Assembly: GCA_030762175.1 (NCBI GenBank)
Contig: CM060833.1
Span: forward strand, 172,545,001 to 172,609,000
Length of the DNA: 64,000 bases
Source: Metallyticus violacea
Lineage: Eukaryota; Arthropoda; Insecta; Mantodea; Metallyticidae
Reading direction: 5' to 3'
The notes beneath the pieces were generated by a model. The model did no database searches. It was given only the letters and a program-made list of their open reading frames with translations, and was not told the DNA's origin. This document shows positions 1 to 11,939 of the stretch, piece by piece. How positions within the stretch are numbered: the stretch's first letter is position 1; each line of letters begins with the position of its first letter. Both the position numbers and the translations under genes were made by a program.

Positions 1-1145
1 TCTGAAAGTTTCTCACGTGCCTCACGTCGATTTTTTTGAAGAGCATCAACAACAAATTTTACCCTTCGTTCATCTTGCTGATGATCTACTAAAGTTAAAT
101 ATTCGACCTACCTGGAGGCTAGTCACTTGTCGATCTTGTAACAATAATTATTTATGCACTTTACATTTTCCTCTACGGTGACCATTTCTCAAGACCACCG
201 CCCTGCTTATCAGCACAGGATATTTCATCACACACACACACACGATACCATCTGCTTGCTCTAACATAAAACCTCAAAGTTGCTGATATATTTCTAGTTT
301 CAGAAAGAGATCACAATAAGCCGGCTTCAACGATTGTAATAATGTACAAACTTGAAACTACGTCGGCGACATATTCTTGTTGCATGAAATAAAAGTTAAG
401 ACACTGGAAATGGGTCAGAGACTCTACCCCTTGTTAAGTCCTGCTTTGCTATCCTGAGTCGCTTACCTGTTTTCTTTTTTATCTAAGAGAAAATAAACGG
501 TAGGATATTTAAGTGAAAGCCGATGGTAATTACCGAGTGTGCAATCTTGTTTTTGTAAGTCTGTGTAGCTTTATTTAAAAACTGCTAAGAAGTAAAACTA
601 TTTTCACAAACTTTATGCAAAGAAGCGGCTTCATAATTTAAATGTTAGTTTTGTTTTCTCCTTCCAGCGTTCTGCTTGGCAGGTAGAACTCATTGCAGTA
701 TACTTTATTCAAATGAAGTACATACTCCGTTTTTAAGAAAGGAAACTCAGAGAGGCCTAAAGCAAACAAACCAAGAGGGCCTGACGAACCGACCTTCCAG
801 AACAGGGACTGGATCGCTCCAAGTGTTTTCTTGCTCTGGGTATTCAGACGAATGAGCAGAAAATAGAGAGATCAGTGGCGTACGATGAGCTTCAGGGAAG
901 AATTTCCCTCACACATTGCCCCCTTCTTTATTTTACATTCAAATGATTATTCCTATAAATCAATTTATGCACTTTTTAATGTTTTATTTATGCACTGACG
1001 CCTGTAGAGTATGGACTGAAGGTATAATCTGTAGGGATGAATGAAATGAATTAATAATGGCGTAAATGATCTTGGAGTCCTTGGTGTCTTAAAACTATTT
1101 GGCATTCACCTTCCCAAGGTAAAGAAAAACTATGAAAAAAAAAAA
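1..1145. other. AT-rich sequence without a recognised gene
   Basis: No ORF of note and no transposon motif that I recognise. A short CA run lies at about 228-242. The stretch 815-890 contains words (GAGCAGAAAATAGA, CAGTGGCGTACGAT) that recur in changed form near 9.7-9.9 kb, so part of it is probably an old dispersed repeat. Confidence 0.6.
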
Positions 1146-1149
1146 CTTA

Positions 1150-1240
1150 TCCAGATAGTTTGACCCGATCGGGATTCGATCTAAGGACCTCCGGCTTAGT
1201 AGTCGCTCTTACTAGAAGTCCGCAGAAGTGAATAAATATC
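1150..1240 (-). mobile_element. Degenerate tRNA-derived SINE head
   Basis: Read on the reverse strand, the segment contains AGATCGAATCC, which matches 9 of 11 positions of the RNA polymerase III B box (GGTTCGANTCC), preceded by an A-box-like TAGTAAGAGCG. The chance translation (CGLLVRATTKPEVLRSNPD) is of the type often mis-annotated as protein where a tRNA-related SINE is translated. The spacing between the two boxes is shorter than in a true tRNA, so the head is decayed or rearranged. This looks like a different family from the copies near 6.4, 7.7, 20.8 and 55.2 kb. Alternative: chance similarity. Confidence 0.4.
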
Positions 1241-1399
1241 GTCATTAGCAGAGATTTCCTGGTAGATGTATATTTGTTATCACCCCTATACGTAATATTA
1301 ATTGCACATTCTTTCAACATCCTACTGAAAATGGAGTTAATTTTTATATGAGAGTAGTAAAAATGCAATGGCAACACATCTATATCAAAGAAGTCATTT

Positions 1400-1800
1400 G
1401 TTCATGAACCAGCACACTGTTACAGTTCTTCAATTAGTTCTCTGCCCTTCCCCGTACTTCTGGAAGGTGGTGAATACAACACGGTTTTTGTTTAAATCAG
1501 CACAGGAGCTACATATGTTTAGAGGAAAAAGTTTATTATTTTCAACCTTTTCTATGAGAACCTCTAATTTTAGGGAAAGAACGAAGGCCCAGGGGCTCAT
1601 GTCTAGTGAATACGGAGCGTATCCTAACATCACCCCCCCCCATATCAGAAAATCCCTCACTATAGTAACAGTATGACACCAAGCAATAGTATGCAAGGGT
1701 AGAGGCAAAAAGTTGTTTTTTTTTTTTTTTTTAATCCGCAACACAGGAGGAAATGATGTAACAGTACCTGTGGCAATACAAGTCTGCAACGATAACAATC
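1400..1800 (-). mobile_element. Tc1/mariner transposase relic, C-terminal catalytic part
   Basis: The reverse strand carries an open stretch with VRDFLIWGG followed by YAPYSLDMSPWAF (about 1621-1586), the counterpart of the mariner block HPPYSPDLAPCDFFLFPKLK that holds the third catalytic acid of the DDD/E triad. In the family the acid follows the Pro-Cys of this block; here the position reads Trp-Ala-Phe, so the catalytic acid is lost. A homopolymer of 17 T on the top strand (about 1716-1732) encodes a Lys run just upstream and probably marks slippage decay. No terminal inverted repeats were found by eye. This is a dead fragment, not a gene; the family call rests on the conserved block. Confidence 0.6.
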
Positions 1801-3356
1801 ACGCAATGGCCGTAATGTACCACTTTCACATTCCTAGTGTAATGTTGGGTCGTAGAGGATGATGAACTGGACTAATTTTTTAGTTCTGCCTCATACGATA
1901 ATGCTACGTTTCATCCAGTGCCAGAGTTCTGTCAGTACATTGGTGATCTGCGCTGCAAGGTGTTAAATGAGCGTATCGATGTTAATTCTGAAATTCAGTA
2001 AGGTAATGGGGCAATGTTGCAATACTTAACACGTACAAGACTATCAAATGATTTAATGCTATCTCTGCAGTAAACTGCCTACCGTCCATCCACCTCTAGT
2101 CAATATTGAATGAACTCGCATGTGCTGCAGTGCCAGAGCGACCTTAACATGACGCATCCTCCATACTGCTACTTCACGGACATCTAACGTGCAGTGTATA
2201 AGATGTAATTACTTCAATGTTTCTCATACTTCATGATATTCATTAGCATTCATCTCTATGGCCGTTGTTAAAACTTTAAAAAACATCTTTAGAACCGTGC
2301 TGTTTGACACCACTACTACAGAACTTCTTATGCTGTCATCTGTGAGCTCTACAATAGCGACATGGATACTTGAATAGACCTGTTAGCAACGACAGTGCAT
2401 CTGTCATTCAATATGGCGATTGTGTTTTACTTACTTCTCCAAACCTCTGAAATAAATAAAATATTTAACATGCCTATATCTGTCCTTCTGAGCTTCAGTC
2501 ATTGCCAATATCTCAGAATTAAAGAAGTACCTTTCATAATAACCTATTCAGTTTTCAAACCCACTGTTTTTCGTAGCGTTTTTCAACGTCTCAACAAGGA
2601 AACATTCAGTAATGTTCATAAATAATACGATAAATGAGATTTTTCCATGAACTTTCAGAAACATCTGTGCTACACAGTCTCTGTAAGATTATGCTTCCTT
2701 TAAACAGAGAAAATTTATGAAAACTTCCGCTGTTATTTTGCATTTATGATAAAAATAAACACATTCAGCATTTACGTGTATTCGGGCTAGAAAACATTTG
2801 GAAACAATATAACGATACTATTAGTCTGATTCTCTTTCGCTTAAACAGCACAATGTGTATGTCAATATAATTTAGTCAAATGTTATCTTGTGTAGAAATT
2901 TTAGGAATTTTTTATTTACCAAAGCTACAAAGGTTTCCTGAAATGACATTTACTATTTTACTAGGCATGGCTTTACCAAATAAAAAATTTGTATCTAAAG
3001 TAGTTGTAAAATAGAAGTTAAGGAGATGTTTATTTTCGTCGAGTATAGCGATAATTAGATATCTGTAATTTAAGATAAAACTCAGATTAGCCGTTAGGAC
3101 GATATTTATGTATACAGGAATTAAATGTGTTTGTTTACTCAAGGTAGTACTATTAGACTTAAAATAATATATCAGAGAGATCTTTCACAAATTAGCATAT
3201 CTTTTAAAAATCTGTATAATCTTATTTATAGCTCTTTTATATGGACAGTATTTTCCAAACGTAAGGACATAATCATTTTTTGCCATGAAAATTATATAAT
3301 TATACCATTGGAGCTCCATACCGTGTACGGAGTATACCTAATTTGATTACAAGAAG

Positions 3357-3382
<26 letters not shown>
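3357..3382. repeat. (TG)n microsatellite
   Basis: About 13 uninterrupted TG units following AAGAAG and ending in TTTTCTCTCT. Confidence 0.95.
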
Positions 3383-3387
<5 letters not shown>

Positions 3388-4453
3388 CTCTCCAAATATT
3401 TTTATTGGGGTATGCAGTACGTAAAAATATATTTCATGTCATCATTTGTTAAAATCTCTCTTTAATTAGCAGTGTAACACCTGCAATCAGTAGCTGAGAA
3501 CACGCAACATTGACAAGCCCAATATATTTAGATTACGTTAATATATATGAATTTTTGTTACATTGTTTGAAAGTCCAAAAAATGTTAAATTTAGAAAACA
3601 GATTGTTCACTTTTTTGATGAGAAAAAATATTTCTTGTATAAACATAATATCAAATTTACTGTCGTTAAACAATACAAAATTGAAATAGACAAAGCCAGA
3701 TAGATGAAAGGTACATTAAAAATTCACAGTTGTAAAGTAAAAAAGTGTATCTATCTTATACAAAGGACAATCGATTAATGAATTATAAAGCTTGCGTTTA
3801 AATACATAAAAAGACAATGTTTTCACACTATATTCTAAAACATTATACAATGTTAAACTCGTGACATGGAAATTATTACTTACCCAGTCTGTGATTAAGT
3901 ATTTGCAAACCGGATTTTCCGCTTGTGTTATGAGTGTGAATTTCATTTCTAACACCATAATTGAAATGCTTTTTACATAAAATAAACACAGGAAAATATA
4001 CAAATTTATTAAATTAAAAATCTTCACTTTCAATTTTGTTTTAGAGAAAATTCGAATAGTTTTTTTTGGGGGGGAGCAACAAAATAAAATATTTTTTGCG
4101 ATGTTTAATTGTGATGTTTAAACGAAAATACATCAGATGATCAAAAAAAAAAAAAATCCGAAAACAAAGGGACAATAAAACGTAATAAAGTGTGTTTTGA
4201 ATGCTGCGAACGTAACGTTTTCAATAACTTGTTTCAAGAGATAAGTAATGTTAGAAATATAACAATTTTTCATTTTTAAAAATATGCTACTGATTTAGCT
4301 TTGCCCTTCATTCCTTTGTTTTAGAATTTATTTCGTTAGTTGTTGATATGTTTAACTTCTGTATTTTTCCACTAGCCAATAATGTTGTGACCGGCTAATT
4401 CTGATATAAAGAATGTAGAAGCTTTAAGTTTTAAAATATCAAGATTAAAATAA

Positions 4454-4454
<1 letters not shown>

Positions 4455-4491
<37 letters not shown>
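4455..4491. repeat. (TA)n microsatellite
   Basis: About 18 uninterrupted TA units in an AT-rich background. Confidence 0.95.
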
Positions 4492-4493
<2 letters not shown>

Positions 4494-6410
4494 CATTTGA
4501 ACAAGAAAACATAATAGTTATGCTTTTTTAATTTCAGAAATAAATATTGAAGGAAGCTATTTTGGTAAAACTACTCCTCAAATTGTTAGCCAATTGAAGC
4601 AACATAAAAAAAGAATATAATTGAATTGTTAAAATAAAACGTTAACAAATATACTTACTTGAGCAGGTTTTTGTGTTTAAAACAAGGTAGAAGAAGGGGG
4701 AGAGAGAGAGAGGGGGGTGGAAACATCGGAAGAAAGATGATACTATTACTTGTGTTGGAATAATTTAAAGGAATTAGAGACTAGACATTTGGATTGAGTC
4801 TATGGATGGATACTATTATTTTATTATTCTCATTATTTGATATAATATATAGCAAACAATTAGAATAAACGAACATGTTGAAAGGCAATACATTGAGTTC
4901 TCTACTCGTATCTATGAATCGCTGATGCACTGCTTAATGATGTCCAGGTTACGTGGCTTCAGAGAGAAGGCATTGTCCTTATGACTTCCCAGGAGAAAAA
5001 AGGTGGAATCGACTGATCTCCCAGGTAGTCAATGGGACCTCGGAGATAAGTTTATTTGTTGGAAAATTCTTAGTTAAGTAACTGCCAGCCCATTTTGTAA
5101 AGTGTTTTGGCAGAGGGTACCATTTTGACTTCTGGACAGAGTTCTTCAACATTTCCTTGTAGACATCAGCATCAAAATACAAGGAAGGAAAGGCAGATAC
5201 CCTCACCTTAAGCTCTCTCACCCGCTGCTACAGACAGGTTAGTGCTCTCTTGCGACTGTCTGTAGTTTTAGACGAATTAAAGAAAGCATCTTCTACCATA
5301 ATATTTTAATCAGGATTCCTTTCTACGTTGAGCAATTTTTCACAAAGCTCAAGTCCACATTATTGTCATTTTCCAAAAAACTGTGGACGATTCTCGGGCG
5401 ATACCAGCACCTGCAGTAAAATTCTAGAAATGCCAAGCTTCTGTATTGTTTTTCTCTGAGATTCTCCTGGAAAGCTTCGTACACGTACCATTCTCGTTAG
5501 CGTTGACATTTCTGCATCGTATGCACTAAAAGGTGTCACAGTTCAGGGTGCTAAATGTTTTCTCCCACTTCCGCTAAATATTTTCAGAATTAGCTACACT
5601 TATAGCATACTCTCAGAATCCACTTCCTTAGCTGATAAATATTTATTTCCATATAATAAAAATGACTGCATGTTTAATTATAAAGTGATAGGTAAGGAAA
5701 AATCTGAATTTACAACATGGCATTACTAATAAAAATATACAAACTTAGCAGTATAGCTGTACTAAAAGTTTACTTTAAATATCCACAGACATATTCGTTC
5801 CTCTTCACACATTTTAGGTAAATGTTCGATTGAGTTGCATGCAATCTCTTTTTAAGTAAAATAAGAAAGTGACATAGATTTCCAAAGTTTTTATTTTCCA
5901 AAATGCTTCATGTATCCTTGAGATTTACACAGGACCTACTGGGATCTATGATCTTCCTCAAAATTTGTAAAGGGTCATAATCAGGATTTTTCTTTAAATA
6001 GACTTTTACTGGTGAGATATTTGTCATTATGCAACGCTGCAAATGTAATCACACGGGATCTTCATTCTTTGTCGTTTGCTGCCATAGATTACAAAAGATA
6101 ATTTAAGTGGTCTGGAACGCCTCCCATTAAATGGAAACAACACTGTGAATGATCAAAACAAAATGAAGAATTAGCGTGAATGTTATCATGGATTAAACAT
6201 GAGGATTTGCAATGAATAACGTTATAAATGTTTTGCTCGGCCAGTTTATTTTGAAAAATCAAATACTTTACATGTAGCGTCCCTGAATCTTTGCACTGAA
6301 GCAGTATTCAATAGGATGAAGATGATGTTGGGTAATTACCAGGGGGTCCCACTTCATACCCAGGGTCTTTCAAGGGACCGAAGTCGCCTTTTGTGCTCTT
6401 GTAGTCACGG

Positions 6411-6600
6411 GATAAGTATGGCTTCCTTCGGAAGGGAAATAAAGCCGTGGGTCTCGTGTGGTACATTTACGGCACGATAAAGAACCTCAAGTCTGAAAGA
6501 AGAGACCTCTGAGCAAAATTTGTCGGTCGTTTCACGTTCTGAATTGAATGGGACGCTGATGACCTGAGATGTTAAAGAGTGTCCGAAAATAAATCAAACC
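6411..6600 (+). mobile_element. tRNA-derived SINE, body and tail (copy 1)
   Basis: This copy shares several landmarks with the copies at 20.8 and 55.2 kb: GTATGG followed by TTCCTTCGGAAGGGAA, then AACCTCAAG, GAAAGAAGAGACCTCTG, GCAAAATTTGTCGGTCGTTT, GCTGATGACCTGAGATGTTA and an A-rich tail AAAATAAATC. The tRNA-like head is absent or has been replaced by unrelated sequence left of about 6411, so this is a 5'-truncated or chimeric copy. Its main value is that it supplies the 3' half of the family, which the 55.2-kb copy lacks. Confidence 0.7.
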
Positions 6601-6609
6601 AACGAAGTC

Positions 6610-7600
6610 ACGGGAGGAGGGAGATGAAAGAAAAAGGCTCGAATCACACGACCGTTCTTCATTAACACCTAGAAGTGTTTATTCATCTTAGTTGTCGGCC
6701 ACCTGGTCCGTTACCTCTTTGACATTCACACCACGAACTACATACGCTGTCTGAAATTGTATCTACCGCCCTAAAACTACATTGTGTGCCTCTCGTCTTT
6801 CACTTGCGAACACTGCTGATTTGAAATCTAGAAAATGCTTAAATTCAAGGTCTGAACTGTATCTGAAACTGCCTTGTGGAAAATTCCTTTACTGTATCTG
6901 GAATTGCCTTCTGGAAAATTACTCTACTTTATCTACGACTGCGTGCTTTTGCAAAGTTATATACTATTTCAAAGTGTCCCCAGGTGTTTGTGAGAGCTCA
7001 CGGGGTACACAGAATAGCGCGCACGGATTATCGAGCTTTCAAAATATTAAAATACTATTGGTGAACTCTTGTGCTCTCAAACGCGCTCACTTTAAATTCA
7101 TCAACTCTTTGACTTTCCATTGGAGAGCTCATTATCATTCAATGTATTGACATCATCGCCAACACCTATTCCTTTGCTATCTTTAACGAGTTTCCGAGCA
7201 ACTAAGGATACAAAGACCTATTTGTTCGACACATGCCGGACACCTGCATGCACTTAGCTTTCTCACAATAGAAAAACTTATTACTCGAGTCATTATCAGT
7301 AAGCGAGAATACAAGACATTACAATAAGCAGCACTTCCCTCGCGTCAAAAAAGTATGCGTCCAGGTAGCCTGAATACATTTTTGTGATACGCAATGTTCT
7401 TGGTTGTTACTACAAGCTATATAAAATATTTAATAATTATTACTATTTAAATTATGTATAAACATTCACTTTCAGGCATATATGGGTGTGAGGACTTACC
7501 ACAGCACATACTAATTCATACAACTTTCTAAAAATAAGTAATGTGCATTATAAACAAAGAACATTAAATGAATTTTAATCTGATGGTTAAAAGCACTGTC
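6610..7600. other. No recognised gene
   Basis: A 122-codon forward ORF (6782-7150) overlaps a second ORF in another frame and shows no recognisable domain. It includes two near-identical words (CTGTATCTG, AATTGCCTT) that look like a small local duplication. I see no other structure. Confidence 0.5.
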
Positions 7601-7609
7601 AATCGTAGG

Positions 7610-7760
7610 CAAAATACTGTTACATCTAAAGAAGGTGAAGGTATCATCCATACTAAGAATTTTTACGCCCGAAAAAATCCATCGACCCTAGCCGGGATTG
7701 AACCCACGATCTTGGATCAACGAGGCAAGTATAGCACTAGACTATCAGAACCTGTTTGAT
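7610..7760 (-). mobile_element. tRNA-derived SINE, head and 5' body (copy 2)
   Basis: Reading the reverse strand: A-box-like TAGTCTAGTGC, then B box GGTTCAATCCC, then the family signature GATGGATT, TTTTCGGGCGTAAAAAT and GTATGG, as in the 55.2- and 20.8-kb copies. The acceptor stem is decayed. The anticodon arm keeps the 4-bp stem CTTG/CAAG enclosing an 11-nt loop, as in the 55.2-kb copy. After about 150 bp the similarity fades, so the 3' part is missing or diverged. Confidence 0.7.
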
Positions 7761-7769
7761 TGTGCGTTA

Positions 7770-8680
7770 GGATAATTTGTGCTGTCATAAGTATCAGACT
7801 GCCCGGGACAAACTATGTTTGATACGTTATTTAAATGCAATTTAATAAACTCTTCTTCTTTAAAATATACTTTTCAATTTTCATAGTAAGAGCATAGCTG
7901 GTATGAAGTTGTTTCTCTCTTATGAATTGTTTCTGACGCTTTCAATTCCAGAATCAGCAAATGCTTGCTTTTTCAACTGTTGCCGCCTGTCCGCCCAATG
8001 CAATCCTGAGAAAAGAATTTTAAAATAAATTGTATTCTTATGCTTTACCCATTCCCTCTGAAATTAGCATTTAATATGAGTTTGTTTACCTGAGATTATA
8101 TGCAGTTTAGTGTCATGTTTGCGATACATATTCAATTTATAAATTCCTTCATAACTTTGGGGCATAATAAACATCTTACATCACCACTTTAGGCAAAAAT
8201 TGTATTTTCTTCCCGTTATAGCTTAAATGCCTGCTTCCGCATATTTGTGGTTGATTTTGAAATGATTTAACTAATGTATGATTACGATAAGCAAAAGTGC
8301 AATCCTCCAGATATTGTAATGTTTCAAAAGTGGAACTGTATTAGAGTTGGCGAGGTGGCGTCGCGACGTCGAAATCAGAGCTCCATGTCGAAGAGTCAAT
8401 TATGGAACTGGTATGGCGAGTAGAAATTAAGTTGCTTAATATCCCCAAGCAGGTGAGCCAAGTATGGAGCTGTTTTAATGGTGGATACGTTGGTGTGATA
8501 ATTGCTCCAAGCTGGTGATGATTTATATGCGGGGCCGACGTCGGTTGGGCCAGCAGTAGGAACATCGCAACGTAGAGTGGTAGTGGTGTGTTATCTCGGC
8601 TGCTGAAAATCCTTTACCACCCCTGTCCCATTTAGGAGTAGTAAATATCTCAGGGAATAAATATCTCAGGGTCATTTGTG
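7770..8680. other. No recognised gene
   Basis: Short overlapping reverse-strand ORFs around 8341-8705 (60-74 codons) show no domain. There is a small local duplication of AAATATCTCAGGG near 8643-8672. It lies directly upstream of the hAT relic and could include its decayed upstream part. Confidence 0.45.
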
Positions 8681-8689
8681 ACAATGAAA

Positions 8690-9115
8690 GATTTCTGGTT
8701 ATCAAGCATAACGAAAAAGAATCTCATTTTCCAAGTTTAAAATCTCTTCAGAACTTTTCTAAATAAATATGCTGTTGGAAAATCTTTTAAAAAAATACGC
8801 TAAAAATTCAGTAACTTTAAAGATACTGAAAATTGTTTGTTACTCTTTGCAAATCCTTTCACCATATGTACATAAGGTTAAATCGAAACTGCAAAACGAA
8901 ATTGCCGATACACGCCCATTTAAATACAGCAATTTAATTTAGATCTGTTTAAAATTCTACTCACATTTAAGTCCATTTGCAGCAGATATGTTTGGCTCCA
9001 CATGTGAACAGCTGTTTTCCAAACTGAAAAGTATGCGATCAAAACAAAGATCACGATAAACGGAGAAAATGTTATGCGTTAGGATGTAGCTCTAAACTTT
9101 AATGATACTGTGAAA
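8690..9115 (+). mobile_element. hAT-type transposase relic, C-terminal dimerisation region
   Basis: The clearest block is FGSTCEQLFSKLKSMRSK (8991-9044), matching the hAT C-terminal motif of the form FGSTYxCEQxFSxMKxxKSxxRSRLTDEHL found in GTF2IRD2-like and ZBED-like hAT transposases. A stop follows the RSR at 9057. Upstream, frame-shifting pieces FPSLKSLQNFS and NFKDTENCLLFANPFT resemble the region before the motif in the same group. At least two frameshifts and several stops separate the pieces, so no product is made. hAT transposases act in the nucleus by cut-and-paste and produce 8-bp target duplications; I found neither termini nor the duplication here. Confidence 0.65.
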
Positions 9116-9702
9116 ATGTAATTAATAAAAACAGTTTTGTTCACATGCAAGTAGAGAGTGCTCCACTGCATCGCTCAAGGGGAGTGGCTGACGGTCTTTT
9201 ATCATGTGCGGAGATGATGCGAGTACACTTTTGCCGATCCTGTTCCAAGAGATGCAATCTGCAGAAAATGGCGATGATGAGGAGGTCATAGAAGCAATTC
9301 GAAGACGGCTGAGAAACAAGGCGTGCAGAATGATACCGTGACATAAGAAGAGTATATTGAAAACTCTTCAAAGAATTCAGGAACGGCCCAGTAAATTTGG
9401 AACTAAAATATAAAACCTACAAAACAATATGTGCTATATTATTTATTGAACACCTTTTATTAGGCATTATCATTAATTTAACGTTAAATTTATAAACCTT
9501 TTTCTGGATTTTTTTTTTTAACAGTTCGATGCTCATGGATTAAATTTTGTAAAGGGTTTAGCTGTTTTTCCGTAATTTCATCACTTTATCGAAGAGATGC
9601 GTGAACCAGCGATAAAAACAAGGAACACTCAACCATTTGTTACGCGGAACTGAAATCGATGTCGACCCCAAATTAAGATCAAGCGAACAAGAGACAAAAC
9701 AA

Positions 9703-9876
9703 AAGAAGACCTCTTGTCTACGGTCTAGGAGTAACAGGTAACGAAGCAGAAAATAGAACCTGGGTGTTATGTGCTGTGGGGAAAGGCGAATAGATTAAAA
9801 CAAGAGCCCTAGTGTATCTGCGGTCTAGTAGCTTCGGGTAATTGAGGAGAAAATAAAACGTTCAGTGGCGTGCAAT
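9703..9876. repeat. Two tandem, diverged copies of a ~75-bp repeat
   Basis: The segments 9703-9776 and 9799-9876 share the order CTACGGTCTAG or CTGCGGTCTAG, then GGTAAC or GGTAAT, then GCAGAAAATAGAA or GGAGAAAATAAAA, then a GTG-rich end (TGTTATGTGC or CAGTGGCGTGC). A third relative lies at 815-890 (GAGCAGAAAATAGAG, CAGTGGCGTACGAT). This suggests a dispersed repeat of unknown origin, seen only through short conserved words. Confidence 0.45.
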
Positions 9877-9959
9877 ATGATATCTTATACACAACCTTTA
9901 CAGTGAATGAAGCTTTCCGAAGGCAACTAAAGAAGTAATTTGAAAATTAATACTTTAAT

Positions 9960-10560
9960 TAGGATTCCCCCACATTTCAACCCTAGATGCTCCTCCTCCT
10001 GCCAATGTCATCCTTCAGATGATAATCCTTTGTATTAACCTCCCTTACCATGTTGTTCTGTCCGTCTTGGCATCTTCTTTCATTCTCTTAACGTGGCCAT
10101 ACCATTTAACAGTTGCCAATCTTTTAATTCATTCATATTCTTCGTCTATCTCATGTCTTCATTTCTTCTTCCCCTTTAGCTGATACACTGATCCTCCTTT
10201 TTATCCATTGTCTTAGTTTTCTGGTGCTAAAAATGAGTTCTCCCCGCATTTCCATGGGTCGGTGCACTTTCTACTATAATTTCTTTTTCTTTTGGAGACA
10301 GCTATTTTGCATAGGACTTGGCTCAAAATCGTTTCGCTTTCACTGTTTGTAATTCCGTAACTCAAGTTCACCTTTTAGCACCCATCCTCAGAAGTAATAG
10401 ATCCCAGCACTTAACTGCTTTGCTACTTTGTAATTTGAGAGACTCCCGCAACCTTTCACGGCTAAATACTCCATTGTATTCATATTTATTTCCCACCCCG
10501 AAGTCTGCCAATGACTTTCTATATTGCAGTCCTATGTCCCACTAAGATCCCAATACCATC
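9960..10560 (-). mobile_element. LINE reverse-transcriptase C-terminal relic (RTE-like)
   Basis: On the reverse strand, 10115-10066 encodes VKWYGHVKRMKEDAK, the counterpart of the LKWYGHVxRM block that ends the ORF of RTE-like and related LINE endonuclease/reverse-transcriptase proteins. Farther upstream, at about 10400, fragments such as ITSEDGC match the family's LGSxITxDG block. Stops and frameshifts interrupt the reading throughout. The order of the blocks (ITSDG first, then WYGHV about 300 bp later) fits a 3' ORF end with some internal deletion. Clade assignment is tentative: the WYGHV block is shared by several LINE groups. Confidence 0.6.
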
Positions 10561-10569
10561 TCTCTAATA

Positions 10570-11640
10570 TTTGATAAACACAAACATATTGTAATGATCC
10601 TAGCTCCTTTGATAGCAGATACCAGTTTCACACTCGCTTGACTGGGATTATGAGAGAATTTTGTTAAATCAGACACCTGCAATTTACTAGATATATTGTT
10701 GTATTATCCCAGGTTATCAAATAGAATACACCCATCGCATACCTGACTGACATATCTACTTTGTGTCATGAGTTGGCGGAAAGGAAGATGTCACATGATG
10801 ACCATTTGCTTGGAAATCTTTAACCAACTGATTAACTATGGGTTTCCTAGGCTTCCAATAGGTGAAGAGGACTCCAAACCACCAATTAAATTAAAGTTTC
10901 TAGGCAACAGACTATCAATCGCCGTTTTTAAGTTTCAACATTTTCACTTAACGGACGTTTTCCCCGCCTAACAATGTAAACATCTCCCGAGACATCTACT
11001 GGCCATGGTTTCCGGCAACAATCACCAGCCAAATCCCGTAATATTAACGTCATATTTCAAACGCCAAGTCAGTTCTTTCATAATGTTGAAAGTTGATGTT
11101 TAACTTGTAGTGTGATAACAACCGCTTTTTGTTATTGTATGCGAATTAAATTAACGCATTGAAACGAAACGCCTCAAGTTAAAACTAGAACAGTGAATAT
11201 TTGCTTACGGGAAAACCGAATCTGTGTAGGCAATTTGTAAATAAATTGTCTGCTATTTCTGTTTTGTTTAGAGACACTGTAATAAAATGCGTCCTGAAAT
11301 AAAAAAAAAAAAAAAAAAAGCCTATAAACAAGAGAATCCTTAACCGAAAGCGACGTGTTTTAAGAAAGAAAAGGTTACAACTAATGCGATATAAATACAG
11401 TTAAAACAGAAATTACTAATAAAATTTTTAGAGCATTCTCCAAAGAAATCTCTACGCAGCGTGTCCCAGAAAATATGCATTTTAAAAAACTCAACTTAAA
11501 ATCTCACTGGTTTTAGTTCAAGAAGTACAACCGCAAGACGTATGCACTTCTATAATTGAGATTTGCAGAACATTCCTAATCCGCAGTTAATAATTTTCTA
11601 CTATTAGAAAATTACTAACTTATATGGATGTGTATGTTTG
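10570..11640. other. No recognised gene
   Basis: Unrecognised sequence with one 67-codon ORF (10768-10971) lacking any known domain. A poly-A run of about 19 at 11300-11318 might be the tail of an old retroposed sequence, but no coding or SINE sequence is recognisable upstream of it. Confidence 0.45.
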
Positions 11641-11682
11641 GAAAACAATAGGTATTGGAACACACAAAATCCGCCAAATGTG

Positions 11683-11930
11683 TGTGGTGTGTTGTAACTG
11701 TAAGGCGATTAATAGAGGTCTATAATTTTCAATATTCTTTAAATTCTGAGAGAGGTCCCTCAAAAATAATTTCAGTTTCTTCAATTGCCCAGTAGTAAGA
11801 GACAAAATGGACACATTCAGCAGATTCTGCCATAACCCACAGTGCCCGCGATTCTTTGCAGGGCTCCATAGAAGGTTTTATATGAAGAAATCGTTTCTAG
11901 AACTTTATGGCTCTCACTTTCTTCGGGTCT
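11683..11930. repeat. Uncharacterised dispersed repeat, copy A
   Basis: About 240 bp align by eye with 31917-32150. Shared landmarks, in the same order, are GTGGTGTGTTGTAACTGTAAGG (here cut to GTGGTGTGTTGTAACTG) against GTGGTGCGTTGTAATTG, then GAGAGAC against GAGAGAAAC, GACACATT against GCACATTTT, AGTGCCCGCGATTCTTTG against ACTGCCCATGATTCTTTG, and GAATCCTTTCTA against AAATCGTTTCTA. On the reverse strand both encode a short LQRI(A/M)G block, so a decayed ORF of a transposable element is possible. I cannot assign a family. Confidence 0.5.
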
Positions 11931-11939
11931 TAACGGCAG

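Larger units (their letters stand above)
1805..6290. other. AT-rich region with simple repeats, no recognised gene
   Basis: Only short, unrecognised ORFs are present, the longest about 105 codons around 3.7-4.0 kb and strongly AT-biased. The part immediately right of 1800 may be the decayed N-terminal half of the neighbouring transposase, but I could not align it with confidence. Simple repeats at 3357-3382 and 4455-4491 are listed separately. A reverse-strand 80-codon ORF at 4979-5221 resembles nothing I know. Confidence 0.55.
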
